Below are positions 33,601-45,195 of a stretch of DNA of 64,000 nt, in pieces. The DNA lies in assembly GCA_012845835.1 (NCBI GenBank), contig JABAKD010000016.1:15641625-15705624 (forward strand). The letters run 5' to 3'. Within the stretch, counting starts at the first letter, position 1. Each line of letters begins with the position of its first letter. The position numbers were made by a program, and so were the translations under genes. The DNA is from Undaria pinnatifida (taxonomy: Eukaryota > Sar > Phaeophyceae > Laminariales > Alariaceae). Under the pieces are notes generated by a model. It worked only from the letters and a program-made list of their open reading frames with translations. It was not told where the DNA came from and did no database searches.

Positions 33601-33839
33601 CGCGCAGGCTAGCTCCGTGACGGAAGAGGTTTGTGTAGCTAGGAGAAGGACAAACAGGCACACTGGGAAACAAAAATCAAATTTTGGAAAGCAGCGCATA
33701 CCGCGGGTTTGTGTAGAAACCCCTGTTGGTGCCAAAAACATATTAGGTGCTTGGTATCTGATGATATTTGTTCTCGTTTGTATTTCCGCCGGTTCGTTTT
33801 GCACGGCAACAACCGTGCGGGATGTCAACTGGACAAGGA

Positions 33840-34600
33840 GGGTGTGTGCTGCCGTCGCTGCACCTTGCTGGGACGGCGTGCTATCATAGACTGCTGTGAC
33901 GAGTAGTTTGTCTTTCTCCTGTTTCTTGAGGCCCGTTTTTACGAAGACAATAGGCAGAACAATGGAAAATTGGGCGTGTTTGATGTTTCGATGAAAACAA
34001 TAGGGCTTGTTTTTGTCGTTTTCTGTGTGAGTGTTTTCGTCATTTTTGTTTGGATGTATTGCAATCTAGTTTCCGGTAGGCCGACCAGTCTTCTTTTGCT
34101 CTTTGGTCGAGGAGGCTATACCCCGTGGTGTGGTTTGGCGATCGGGCGCGGCGTCTTGCGGTGTCTTGGGGCGCACGGGGGCGCTGTGCGTGGCCGCTGC
34201 TGTAAAGGTACGAGACGCTCCGCAGTTTAGGCATTGTTGGGCTGTTGGTGCAACTGGTTGGGTAACAAATAATCTAAACACTCTTCTCGCAGGTATCCAT
34301 CGAGATCTACCATGTACCTGGTATTGCATTGCCGCTGTTTTTTGGGGTGTCAGCTACGAGCGCGGACAGCATACCGGTAGCTCGCTCTGCCCATGTGTCT
34401 CGCCGACAACTAACCAGGTCATGTATACCTGGTATGTGTACGGCTACCCACTTTCCCAATGCACCCCGCAACTCGGGCGGGTATCCCTGACCCTGCATCG
34501 GGTACCGGTGTTCGAGAAGGTCGCGCAATCGATATTGACTTATGTGCTTTTCGTCTGTGTGGTGTCCTTCAAGAACTTGTTGTGCACGAAAAAAAGACTT
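33840..34600. other. No gene recognised
   Basis: A 200-codon plus frame from 34103 was considered. Its 3' third lies in the S1 SINE, and the rest has Cys/Trp/Tyr-rich sequence without a domain. Confidence 0.4.
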
Positions 34601-34606
34601 GATATG

Positions 34607-34911
34607 ACTTTTTTTCTTTCTCAAACTTCTACTTTCCAGCTTCTGGACAAGCCGTGGTCACAGGTGTCGTCTCTTCTCCCCCCCGGTTCTTGCCTTCAAT
34701 ATTGATCGCGCATAGGGTTCAGCAATCCCACTGCTCGTCGATATTTCCATCGAGTGTTGCTAACTCACGCTCTCGCGCTTTCCGCAAGCCAATTTGTGCA
34801 CAAGAAAAAGTCCCAACGAATTTATACGAGTATGCACTCGGGGGGATTCAAACTCACGAAACTGACCTATACCAGGCTCGGGGATAACCTGATACGCCAC
34901 CGGGGCGACCG
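34607..34911 (-). mobile_element. S1 SINE, near full length
   Basis: On the minus strand it runs from GGTCGCCCCGGTGGCGTATC (A-box) through GTGAGTTTGAATCCCCC (B-box) to the terminal CCAGAAGCTGGAAAGTAGAA and an A-rich tail. Confidence 0.82.
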
Positions 34912-35544
34912 GTATCTATAGACTACCAGGTTGACGATACGTAGCAAGCCGTGTCAAACTGTGTTTTCTTCGGCGGTCCGCCACCGCGTCCCGTCCTCGT
35001 TTAGAGGGAGGTATGGAGTGTGTTACAAAGTCCATCCCCTACACCGCTACTAGCAGACGTGTACGCCGTGCGCTGCCATCCTCTGGTGGTGTCTGCTCCG
35101 AGACGGACCCCCACTCGCATCTCATCGACACCCTCACAACGTGCGTATAATAGGACACAGAGCACATGAGTTATTCAAGTGCATTTTGTCAACACCCCGA
35201 CTAAATTATCGTGTGACGAATGTATACCTCATCTCGCCTTTGCAACGCAACCAAAAAGAAGGGCACCCACAACGTTGACAGCCTCGTGCAGGGCTGAGCG
35301 CCGCCGACCGAGCCGATACCCTCGCTACGATCGTGTGGTGGTTAATAGAGGTACGGCCCGGGCGTTACGATAGTCACTGCTTTGGTCTCATGTATTGGTT
35401 CCAAGCCAGAAAAAACACCGGAAGTTCCTCGGGACGTATGAAGCGCGTATGTATTTATAATCTAGTATGTAGAGCCGGAACAGCAGTGCAGCATCAGCAG
35501 AGAAATAAGACTCGATATAATAGTATGCCGCCCTCTACTCACTG

Positions 35545-36232
35545 GTTGTACGACTTACAGGATATGCATGATAAACTGGTGCATTCTTTCCAAAACCGTC
35601 ACATTTATCTTTTTAAAGGATGTATAGTTTCCACGCACAGATTGAGCTGCCCCGCCCGTCCCGCCGCCCCGCCCCCCATGATAAACTGGTGCATTCTTTC
35701 CAAAACAATCAGATTTATCCCCTTGAAGGGTTTATAGTTTCCACGCACAAATTGAGCTGCCCCACCCGTCCCCCCCCCCTCCCCCCCCCCAACCCCGCTC
35801 CATTTTGATCGAAACCAGGCCCCCACATCCTTACAAACTCCCCCCTCCCTCTCCCCCCCCCCACCCCCGCTCCCTTTTGATCAAAACCAGGCCCCCACGT
35901 CCTTAGAAACTCCGCCCTCCCCTCACCGGTTATTCGAATCACAGGATTCACTTGATAAACTGATGCATTTCCTTCCACAGCTGTCAGATTTTGTCCCCCT
36001 CAAAAACGGGTTTCATACTTTCCGCGCACAGAGTGACTAACATCACCCTGTTGACCCTGATAGCTACACTGTAGTTGCAAGGGGAGTCGCCGACCTACAT
36101 CCTTAATGAGGACACACAACCCGTAATATGACACAACCCGTAATATGCGCGATCGGAGTATCACACACAGCTTGCAAAGGTGAGTTTTGACAAAATCTTC
36201 GATCTCACAGCTGGAGTGTGTTTTTATTTTCA
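35545..36232 (-). repeat. R2 repeat, long inverted copy with three 3' units
   Basis: The inverse of R2. At 35570-35990 the 3' unit (GATAAACTG.TGCATT, CCAAAAC or CCACAGC, TCAGATTT) occurs three times with C-rich runs between. At 36000-36232 it holds CCGCGCACAG, CACCCTGTTGACCCTGATAG, CATCCTTAATGAGGACACAC, AGCTTGCAAAGGTGAG and CTCACAGCTGGAGTGTG. Confidence 0.8.
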
Positions 36233-36734
36233 TAATAATATGTGAGTTGCACGTACGTACGGCAGCAAATAATGCGAGGCAGACGACCGGCGAGTGTTGC
36301 TTGACGTGCCAAGCGGTGCTGCCGAGGCCTGGGTATTCTCGACCGGACGTCGGGTGGGAAGGGAGCAGGTAAAAAGGCAGTGCCTGTTCTAGGCCCGGCG
36401 CGCGGTCTCTCGCCCTGGCTCGTTGGCGATGCATCGTTGTCGTCGAAATCGCACAACTCGTGGCACGTATCGTGTGATGATGGTGCTGTATGACATCATA
36501 AAAGACCTATTAATGGTATACAGCAGTAAACGATTTGTATTCCAGACTGCGGAAACATTCAGCTTACCTCGAGAAAATGAACAGCCGAAAGGCGCCTGCC
36601 GACGGGATGTATGGCAGGGGGCCGAGTGTCAACCCTAAGTAGCCCGCCAACAAAAACACAGTGCCCACTCCGCCTCTTGTAGCGTTCGCTTCGAGGCGAC
36701 CTCGCCCTTTTTACTCCCGTGTTGCCATAGACAA

Positions 36735-38645
36735 ACTATTCTCACGGCGGTGGATTACTCATTGCCTATCAGAGGCCCGGCAACAAACCCTCGATTTTAC
36801 GCCTCTGCGAAATATTGTTCTTTATTAACAGACTCGTACTCCGGCAGGCAACCACCGGTTCTGCCCATTTTCTTGCTAACAGCGTGGGGTAGGCACAGCC
36901 CACGCTGGTGGTGCGGTGCCGACACCCGCGGCGCGCTCTCTCGCGATCACGGGGGAATGTCAAGTGTTTTGATCTGTAGTTGTTTTTTACAACAAACTTT
37001 TTGTCCGCGGAATCCGGGATTCATCACGTATAGTAATTGGAGGCCCCACAAGAAATACACTCGTTTTTACGACTCTGCGAAATGTCTAGAGCGCTTTAAC
37101 AGACTCGTATCACGGCAGACAGCCGCCGATTCAGCCCGTTTTTTCGCTAGCAGCGTGAGGTGGGCAAAGCCCGCCCTGGTGGTGGGGGGCCCACCCGCGG
37201 CGCGCTCTCTCGCGATCGCGGAGGGGGTGGCAAGTGTTTCGAACTCGAGTGGTATTTCACAACAAACGGTTTGTCCGCGGAATTCGGGATTCATCCCACA
37301 TAATTAGAGGCCCCAGGAGACAAACACTTGTTTCTTACGACTCTGTACAAGTCTAGGGTTCTTTAAAACACTCGTATTCCGGCCTGCAGCCACCGATGCA
37401 GCCCACTTTTTTCGCTAGCAGCGTGGGATGGGAGCAGCCCACGATGGTGGTGCGATGCCCGCCCACGGCGCGCTCTCTCGCGATCACGGGGGAGTGTGCA
37501 GTGCTTCGATCTGGAGTGATAATCGGCAACGAACGGTTTGTACAGAGGAATTCGAAATTCATACGACGTAATTAGAGGCCCCACAGCAAAAACACTTGCG
37601 TAGGCGACTCCGTAAATGTCTACAGTTCTTTAATACAATGGTATTCCGGCAGACAGCCGCCGATTCAGCCCATTTTTTCGCTAGCAGCGTGGGGTGGGCA
37701 CAGTCCACGCTGGCGGTGCGGTGCCCGCTCGCGACGCGCTTTCTCGCGGTCGCAGGGGGTGGCAGGTGTTTCGAGCTCGAGTGGTCTTTTACAACAAACG
37801 GTTTGTCCGCGGAATTTGGAATTTATACGGCATTTTACTTGTTAATAGAGGCACGACAACAGAAGCATTGCTGTTTGTACGGCTTGCAAAAATGTCTCGA
37901 GTTTTTAACAGTCTCGTTACTGGGCAGGCGGCCACCGATTCAGCCCGTTATTTCGCTAGCAGCGTGGGGTAGGCACAGCCCACGCTGGCGGTGCGGTGCC
38001 CGCCCGCGGCGCGCTTTCTCGCGGTCGCAGGGGGTGGCAGGTGTTTCGAGCTCGAGTGGTCTTTTGAAACAACCGGTTTGTCCGCGGAATTCGGAATTTA
38101 TACGGCATATACTTGTTAATAGAGGCACGACAACGAAAGCACTGCTGTTTGTACGGCTTGCAAAAATGTCTCGAGTTTTTAACAGTCTCGTTACTGGGCA
38201 GGCGGCCACCGATTCAGCCCGTTATTTCGCTAGCAGCGTGGGGTAGGCACAGCCCACGCTAGCGGTGCGGTGCCCGCCCGCGGCGCGCTTTCTCGCGGTC
38301 GCAGGGGGTGGCAGGTGTTTCGAGCTCGAGTGGTCTTTTGAAACAACCGGTTTGTCCGCGTAATTTGGAATTTATACGGCATATACTTGTTAATAGAGGC
38401 ACGACAACAGAAGCACTGCTATTTGTACGACTCTCGAAAATGTCTCGAGTTTTTAACAGTCTCGTTACTGAGCAGGCGGCCACCGATTCAGCCCGTTATT
38501 TCGCTAGCAGCCTGGGGGGGGCACAGCCCACGCTGGCGATGCGTTGCCGGCCCGCTGCACGCCCTCTCGCGCGCGCGCGGGGGTGGCAAGCGTTTCGATC
38601 TGGAGTGAAAACTTGCGAAAAATACTTTTAGGCCGGAATTCGGAA
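36735..38645 (+). repeat. Satellite, seven tandem units of about 270 bp
   Basis: The landmark AGCGTGGGGT.GGCACAGCCC occurs at 36881, 37152, 37420, 37686, 37961, 38235 and 38509, giving spacings of 266 to 275 bp. Each unit also has CCACCGATTCAGCCCGTT, GCGCGCT.TCTCGCG and TTTGTCCGCGGAATT.GG. Units 5 to 7 are close to identical and units 1 to 4 more diverged. Most units keep an open plus frame (37596-38246 spans three), but stops in others and the lack of a start context argue against a gene. Confidence 0.92.
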
Positions 38646-38689
38646 TTGATAAGCCATAATGGTTGAAAAAACTGTCGCGGCCAATAGCC

Positions 38690-38870
38690 CGCCGATTGGA
38701 AAACGACCTTATTGCAGGTTATCTTATAGGTACAGACCTCGCGACACCTCAGACCTTGCCTAAGTTTTAGGTATATGCGATGATAGAGGAAGGTACTGCG
38801 TCGCCCAAATACTATACACGGGTATAGGTATAGGTACTAGCTCAAATACCTTACTACCCGAAATGTGCAC
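38690..38870 (+). repeat. TAGGTA-rich degenerate repeat, related to 43195-43610
   Basis: Shared TAAGTTTTAGGTA.ATGCGAT, GGTAC.GCGTCGC, CAAATACT and CGGGTATAGGTA occur here and in the longer block at 43195-43610. Confidence 0.5.
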
Positions 38871-38965
38871 GTCATACAAAGTTCTTATTTGACGTTATCT
38901 GCGAGAACAAAATATTCAAAAATTCGAAATGCCCATATATATAATAGGCATAGACTATATATATA

Positions 38966-39271
38966 TGTTTTTGTTTTTTTTTGCACACTTTTTACTTACC
39001 AGCTCCTAGACAAGCCGTGGTCACAGGTATCATCCCTTCTGCCCCCCGGTTCTTGCCTTCATTTTGTTTCGCGCATAGGGTTCAGCAATCCCACTGCTCG
39101 TCGATTTTTCATGGAATGTTGCTAACTCACGCTTTCGCGTTTTCCGCAAGTCAATTAGTGCGCAAGAAAAAGTCCCCACGAATTTATACGAGTATGCACT
39201 CGGGGGAATTCGAAGTCACGAAAATGACCTGTACCAGGCGCGAGGATAACCTGTTCGCCACCGGGGCGACC
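38966..39271 (-). mobile_element. S1 SINE, near full length
   Basis: On the minus strand it runs from GGTCGCCCCGGTGGCGAACA to the terminal TAGGAGCTGGTAAGTAAAAA and an A-rich tail (T run at 38969-38982 on the plus strand). Confidence 0.8.
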
Positions 39272-39816
39272 GGCATATGTATGCTGCTGTTTCCCTGTCA
39301 CACACCCAATACCCCTGCCATCTGGGACACAAACGCAGGACACCTGTCGCCCAGACAGGCCCAACCCAGGGGTTAGAATAGCGTCGTGAACAACGAGCGC
39401 AACCACTGCTGGAGACCACGAGGGGCAAGCTTTGCTGGGCGTGGGAGCCAGCATACAGGATGATCTCGAGCCAGATCTCGAGCCAGAGGTAATCGAGGTC
39501 GCGCCGGGCAAGAAATCCTGCAGTGTGGCCGTGATCACTCCCAAGCCAAGCTTGTTTTGTACAAGATAAACGGGGACGCGCAGGACGTGTACGATGTGCC
39601 GGTGGAGACTAAAAAAAAAACGTTGATGGCTTTGTCGTGTGCCGAAGCGCTATCGACGAGATGGGACTCGTGAAGCGTCGTTCATATACTCTGACTGGCC
39701 TTTTTTGTTAGAAAAATGAAAAATGTAACGATTTGTGCTATTCCATCACTCCAGCCGTTGGAATGGTTTTGGTGTGTAGGCTGTCACCCAGCCAAAACAT
39801 ATACCGGTATTATCAT
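39272..39816. other. No gene recognised; possible retroelement sequence
   Basis: An acidic plus frame near 39470-39540 reads DLEPDLEPEVIEVAPGKKSC, then breaks. Its place just before the LTR-like repeat suggests element debris, but I cannot assign it. Confidence 0.3.
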
Positions 39817-40172
39817 GGGTCGCAGGTACACTTTCTACCGTTACGTAGGCAGATCTTCTCGTAAAGATTTGTATGAACGGTAGCTGTTTAAGAGGTATTG
39901 GATATCGTGTCTTGTTGTACTAAAAGTGGTCGTGGAGTCTCCGTATATTCTGATGACAGAGAGGAGGGTAATCACGTTTCCCGCTGACAAGTAATCACTG
40001 TCGACTATCTGTTTTACCTAGGAAGCACCTCTCGTTGCCTCGAGGCACTTCTATCGTTACCGTCACTTGGTTCGCCGTCGAATCTTGCTCTGGCGTGTCC
40101 TCCACGCTACGAAGGACAAGAAGAGAAGTAGTTGCAAGTTGCGAGTCGAACCTGGGTTACCCCAAGCCCTCA
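39817..40172. mobile_element. LTR-like direct repeat, left copy
   Basis: About 356 bp from GGGTCGCAGGTACACTTTCT to CCCCAAGCCCTCA, roughly 94 percent identical by eye to 42667-43029. It flanks an integrase remnant, which suggests LTRs. TG..CA ends are only partly present (TGGG at the left, CTCA at the right). Confidence 0.6.
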
Positions 40173-40300
40173 TATAGCGACAATAAAGGCTTGTTAACTC
40201 TCGGCAACTTCGCCGTGAGTCTTTTTGTTTTCTCGTAAAAACGGGCTCGTTCATATTGTTTTTCTTCACATCGTACGAAGAAAACACGAAAAACACGAAA

Positions 40301-41087
40301 ATGGAAGAATGTAGACACGAGTTACCGTTCGTCGACTACAATAATACCGTCTACGACAAGACGCTCGAGGAAACCCCTCATTTTTTAATGTTTGGCCGTA
40401 GAGCTTCGTTACCCGTTGACATTATTTTCGGCGTCCCGTGTACGTTTGGTTCTGGAACCCGACTGGACTATTCCCGTCGCACCGTTGAAAATCTGCAACT
40501 CGCGTACGAAACTGCTCGTCGCAATTTACAGGAGCGTGCCGACAAGCAGTCAGAATCTAATGAGAAGTTTGTCGATTCCGCAATATCAGCCTGGGGATCA
40601 AGTGTTAGTGCACCGTCCCTATACCGTTGCTGATGGACCTAACCTCAAACTAATTAGTCCCTGGCGTGGTCCCTTTACTGTGCGTTCACAGTTATCATGA
40701 GTAATTTACCGTATTGCGAGAGATTATGAACTTGCGGAAACATCTGTTTATTTCGGTCGTATTAAGGCATACCACAATGACGCGTCTAGTTCTGTACCGA
40801 ATTTTACCGCACTCGATGATTTGTTCCTAGGAACAACGTTACCGGTACCTGATCTAGACAACTCTGTGCTTACCGTGCACATCGGCCCGTATACTATTGA
40901 AGCTATCGAAGGTCACAAGCGTGGGCCTGGTAAAGCCTCAGTGCCGAATTTTCAATATATTTTTCTCGTTAAAGATAAGCCGTCCAATTCAGGCATTTGG
41001 AGACACGTCATCGTTGTGCCTCAATACCAAGAGATGATCAGAGCGTATCGCTCAAGGATTCTAGCTGAAGATGCACACGCAATTTGA
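40301..41087 (+). pseudogene. Ty3/gypsy-type integrase, C-terminal part with GPY/F-like module
   Basis: The frame reads LPFVDYNNTVYDKTLEETPH and FLMFGRRASLP, the end of a retroviral-type integrase core. The DD catalytic residues would lie upstream and are absent. After a frameshift near 40585 comes YQPGDQVLVHRPYTVADGPN and then KLISPWRGPFTVRSQLS, matching the GDxV..KL..W.GPF.V pattern of the GPY/F module of Ty3/gypsy integrases. A TGA at 40698-40700 interrupts what follows, VIYRIARDYELAE. The frame then stays open to 41087 with a tail of unknown function. Integrase would insert element cDNA, but this copy is truncated and broken. Confidence 0.78.
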
Positions 41088-41089
41088 TC

Positions 41090-42665
41090 TTCCCAAAAGT
41101 ACAAAGAGTAAACGAGACGTCGTTGCTCAGTCGTCCTGATGCAAGCCCCAGCACCACCCTCCGTCCTTCTGGGAGTCCGTTGTCATCAGTATCGTTGCAC
41201 CACCCCCACTATTTTTGTTTTTTCTCGACCGGGCTTCGTTCGGCAATAGTGCGTCGTTGACACATGAGTCGCAACATTCATGAGTCCTTTCTTTGGTGGT
41301 TGCTTGGGCGTATTTCGTGGAGTAGTGCCCACGTATTGAGTCATGGTTGGATACTCGATTGCTGCTGCCCAACAGCTGAGGTCCTGGTTTTATACCAATA
41401 GTGGATGTTTGTTTTCGTTTGTTTCGTTGTGTGGAAGTACCTCACACGAAAATATAGCCTTTTTCTCGTGAATAACGTGCTATAGAACTAGAGACGTACA
41501 CGGTTCAGACACTGCTACACATTGGGGTAGTAGGTATTAGTGTGGGGGGCGTTCAACCAGTAATTACGCAAGGGTGTGCATATACTAGCAGTATACACTC
41601 GGGCGTTATTGTTGGGTTAGTTGAGAAATTGTAGCTGTGTGCAGTCAGTGTGCATATACTTGAAGCATACATTGGCCGCAGTGAGGTTAATCAATAAGAC
41701 TAATGAACATCGTTTGTTCTGTATGAGATATTGGAGGCTGGGTGGATTTGTAATGCATTCTCCAGTGTCAGAATTGTGTGTTGGATTGACTACAGGTATA
41801 CTCCTAAGTAACATAATCCACATATACCTGGTATGGAATATTCCCCAGTCGTATCACGTATTACCGTGCGACCTGTACACAGTCAACCGTTGATTGACTG
41901 GCAGGAAGTCTCGTCATTATGCAGATTTATCTGAGTACTGAATATGTTTGTTCAGCCACCAGATAGGGTACTGATTATGTTTGTTCAGCCACTATCGTTT
42001 GCTGACCTGTGGTCATGGTCTTGCCGTTCTATCGATTATGCCTTTTTCGATGCTCGAGACATGCCACCTTCTCGTTAACCATGCAACCGCAGTCCGTTAC
42101 ACTGCGCCGTCACCGTTACATCCACACTATCGTCTAGTCATGCAGGCTCTTATCGTTTTGATCGATCAATCGTTTACCGTGTTGCATACTCTGCATGCAT
42201 CGTTTTCTGGCAAATCATTTGTACACTCATCATTAGACTAAGTGTGTACCAAGCCCTGCAGGCAAACAAACGTCTCATGCACACATCGTTTATGGTGAGG
42301 AATGTCCTGATTATTGCCAAAGGTACCATCGTCCGTTATAAAAGGTTGTTATTATCGTTGAGTACGTGATTTCGGGACCGGATAACCGTTCTGGTGGAAG
42401 AATGAAAGTACATACCACTGGTAGTTCATAGTGTTTGGCTGACATCTTTCGTAAAATTCGATTATGCTCATACAAGCCCGTGGTTCTAACTGCGAAGGGG
42501 ATGACATGATTAGAACATGAACAAGTGCAAACATACACATTGGTTACCACAGTACAGCACAATACTCTGGTTTGTTAGAGAACCTGAAAACCTGTCTCCT
42601 CTTTAAATGTTCGAAAGCTGTGCTGGGTTCTCTAGTAGGTAGCGTTCAAACATTGGGGAGCGATA
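41090..42665. other. Non-coding interior between LTR-like repeats
   Basis: No domain-bearing frame is visible. The stretch has TGTTGGGTTAG at about 41609 and tandem-like GTTTGTTCAGCCAC at 41945-41995. It may be the 3' untranslated end of the retrotransposon. Confidence 0.35.
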
Positions 42666-42666
42666 C

Positions 42667-43029
42667 GGGTCGCAGGTACACTTTCTACCGTAACGTAGGC
42701 AGATCTTCTCGTGAAGATTTGTATAAACGGTAGCCGTTCCAGAGGTATTGGATATCGTGTCTCGTTGTACTAAAAGTGGTTGTGGAGTCTCCGTAGATTC
42801 TGATGACAAAGAGGAGGGTAATAATCACGTTTCTCGCTGACAAGTAATCACTGTCGACTCTCTGTTTACCTACGAAGCATCTCTCGTTGCCTCGAGGCAC
42901 TTCTATCGTTACCGTCACTTGGTTCGCCGTCGAACCTTGCTCCAACCTGGCGTGTCCTCCACGCTACGAAGTACAAGAAGAGAAGAAGTTGCAAGTTGCG
43001 AGTCGAACGTGGGTCACCCCAAACCCTCA
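42667..43029. mobile_element. LTR-like direct repeat, right copy
   Basis: Second copy of 39817-40172, same orientation. On the minus strand both copies begin just after TGGGGT.ACCCA, which looks like the 3' end of a tRNA with CCA. That could be a primer-binding site and would mean these repeats are leader sequence of a minus-strand element instead of LTRs. I cannot settle this by eye. Confidence 0.6.
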
Positions 43030-43194
43030 TTTTGGTGTTGCGTAAAAACGAAAATTATTGTCTCGTTTGTTGAAGTTACGTGAGATCAAACACACTAGAC
43101 TACTGTTAATAGCAGCGTCTACTACTGGCAGGCCCAGTCAGTAGATAGCTGCTGCCAGTAGATTACTAGTGCCCGGCCCGATCAATTTGGCGTT

Positions 43195-43615
43195 TTGTTG
43201 TACGGGTACGTACCCCGTGCCCGCATTTAGGTACGGACCTCGATGCCCTGCGTGAAGCTTAGGTGCGATAGGTACGTCGCTCCAAAATACTTACCCGGGT
43301 ATAGATGTGTGTCAATAACTTACCCGGGTATAGGTGTGTACCCGTCGACGAAAGACCCGGCTTTAGGTACGAGCTTGCGGCGACCTCAATTCCTTACCTG
43401 AGTTTTAGATGCGTTAGGTACGGACCCCGATACCTTATTATCTACTGTATACGTGTTAGGTACGTTAGGTATGGACCCCGATATATTTCCTCAAAGTTTT
43501 GGGTGCGACAGGTACCGGGTACGTCGATCCAATACTCACCCGGGTACAGGTTTGTACCCGTTTAGGTAATATCCCAGGGACGACCTCAATACCTTGCCTA
43601 CTGCAAACTAACCCT
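43195..43615 (+). repeat. Degenerate ACCCGGGTATAGG / GGTACGGACCCCGATACC repeat
   Basis: Variants of TTACCCGGGTATAG..GTGT and GTACGGACC.CGATACCTTA alternate over 400 bp. Confidence 0.6.
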
Positions 43616-43724
43616 TATTATAACGCTACCCTCTCGCTCGCGTATTGCATGCATGCGAGTATAGGCTAGATAATACCCTTCGTAAATAAACAAATGCATG
43701 CATGGATGCATGCATGCGAGCTAC

Positions 43725-44110
43725 CAGATGGACCTTATACCCTTCCTTTGGGTCTAACCCGCTCTCCCCTCACCGGCCGTGCGACTACATTATATATACA
43801 CATGAACAGCAAGACTGGTGGTGCTTTCCACAGCCGTCAGATTCCACAGCCGTCAGATTTTGTCTCCCTCAAAACCAGTTTTTTTTCTTTAATTTCTTCC
43901 GTGCACAGATCGATGATTAGCATCAATCACCCTGTTGACCCGTTGACCCTGGTATATACAAGCATTCTTCGTTCCAAGGGGAGAGTAGAGTCGCCGACCT
44001 GTTTCTTAATAAAGACACACCCAGTAACACGCGCGATCGGAGTATCACGCACAGCTTGCAAATATGAGTTTTGATCAAATCTCACAACTTCATCACGAGT
44101 GTATTTTATT
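43725..44110 (-). repeat. R2 repeat, inverted near-complete copy
   Basis: Inverse of R2 from the CTCTCCCCTCACCGG end through CACCCTGTTGACCC, GCGCGATCGGAGTATCACGC and CAGCTTGCAAATATGAG to the CTCACAACTTCATCACGAGT end. GCCGTCAGATT..ACAGCCGTCAGATT is locally duplicated at 43833-43860. Confidence 0.78.
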
Positions 44111-44205
44111 GTTTTGTGACAGTTGCGCACCGGTATCATGCATCATACCTGTGGTACATACCAGGTATGCTTTTGCCAGAGTAAGAGCCTGCGCTGAGCT
44201 CACCT

Positions 44206-44378
44206 AACAAGGTGGCCGCCCGGATATTTGGGGCGGTGGGCTGTTCGCCTTTGCGAGCAGAAAGCACTTTCTGGTCGGATAAAGGTACGGGCGTAGACCC
44301 AACCCAACCCCTAACACTAACCCTGGCCCCAACCCGGACCCTAAACGGGCCAGAAATGATCCGGGCGGCCACGTTGTT
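44206..44378. mobile_element. Short foldback MITE with TIR AACAAGGTGGCCGCCCGGAT
   Basis: 173 bp bounded by AACAAGGTGGCCGCCCGGAT and the inverse of AACAACGTGGCCGCCCGGAT (one mismatch in 20). The interior includes CCCTAA-like, telomere-type motifs near 44310-44345. No coding capacity. Confidence 0.75.
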
Positions 44379-44399
44379 GGGTCTTCTGCCTGCCCTTTT

Positions 44400-45040
44400 G
44401 TAAAGAAGAGGGGCGGATCTACATATCATATTATTATATCTGGTAGCAGGGACGGGCAATTGAACACATAGGTAGGAGCATACATTTTGGTAGCTATATG
44501 ATACGATACAGCAGTGGCTCTGCTCAAGGCTTTTGTTCGAATGTCCACATTCATTCGTTATTATTGTGTTCGCCACCCGACAATGTGCATTGTGCGATGG
44601 TGATCCAGATGACGTTGCTCCAAAACCAGGCCGGAGATGTCGCCGGTGGCTCTTGATTGTCCTGTGTTGATTCCCGCAGATCCTATCCAGGGAAAAGCGT
44701 GGGCTGCCTCTTATAAGGCCATAATTGCAGACTGACCGTGACCTGCGTTTGCCTCAAACCATATAGGCTTTACCCTCTTCGGGTCATCCGAAAGCGAGCC
44801 CACGAGCGTACACCAGCTAAGAGCTGATACTCGCCACGTGCCGCTTTCATATATAAGAGGTTCTACTGTACATACTTGAAGTACCAGTAGAGCATGGCGA
44901 ACTTCAGCGTCGATCAACCATGAACTTTCCCAGAAAAAAGTACCACTTTCCGGCAATATAAGCAACCTTTGGAACCTAATATTGAAACAAAAAGTTTCTT
45001 CTGTTTCCGGACAGGTACATAATATGCGTACATAGGAGAA
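44400..45040. other. No gene recognised
   Basis: A 139-codon minus frame (44711-45130) overlaps the S2 copy and has no domain. Confidence 0.4.
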
Positions 45041-45041
45041 A

Positions 45042-45195
45042 GCGTTCAGCTTGCGCTGTCTATCGCGGGAACTGAAGAAGGATACGCCAGCTGACGCTGG
45101 ATTGCGAATGTAATTGAGTTGAAATGACACACAACGTGCATGAAAATACGTGGAAGCGTGGTGAGCTTAAGCTTTATTTTTTTTCCCCATCCACC
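45042..45195 (+). repeat. S2 element copy with AAAT tail
   Basis: From TTGCGCTGTC through CGCCAGCTGACGCTGGATTG to CCCCATCCACCTGGGGAT, then ATAAATAAATAAATAA. The tail of short repeats after the terminal hairpin suggests retroposition. Confidence 0.75.

Noticed and set aside
36750-38631. Repeated protein-like frames in the 270-bp satellite
   Set aside because: The frame is not kept in all units, unit length varies by non-multiples of three, and no start or splice context is seen.
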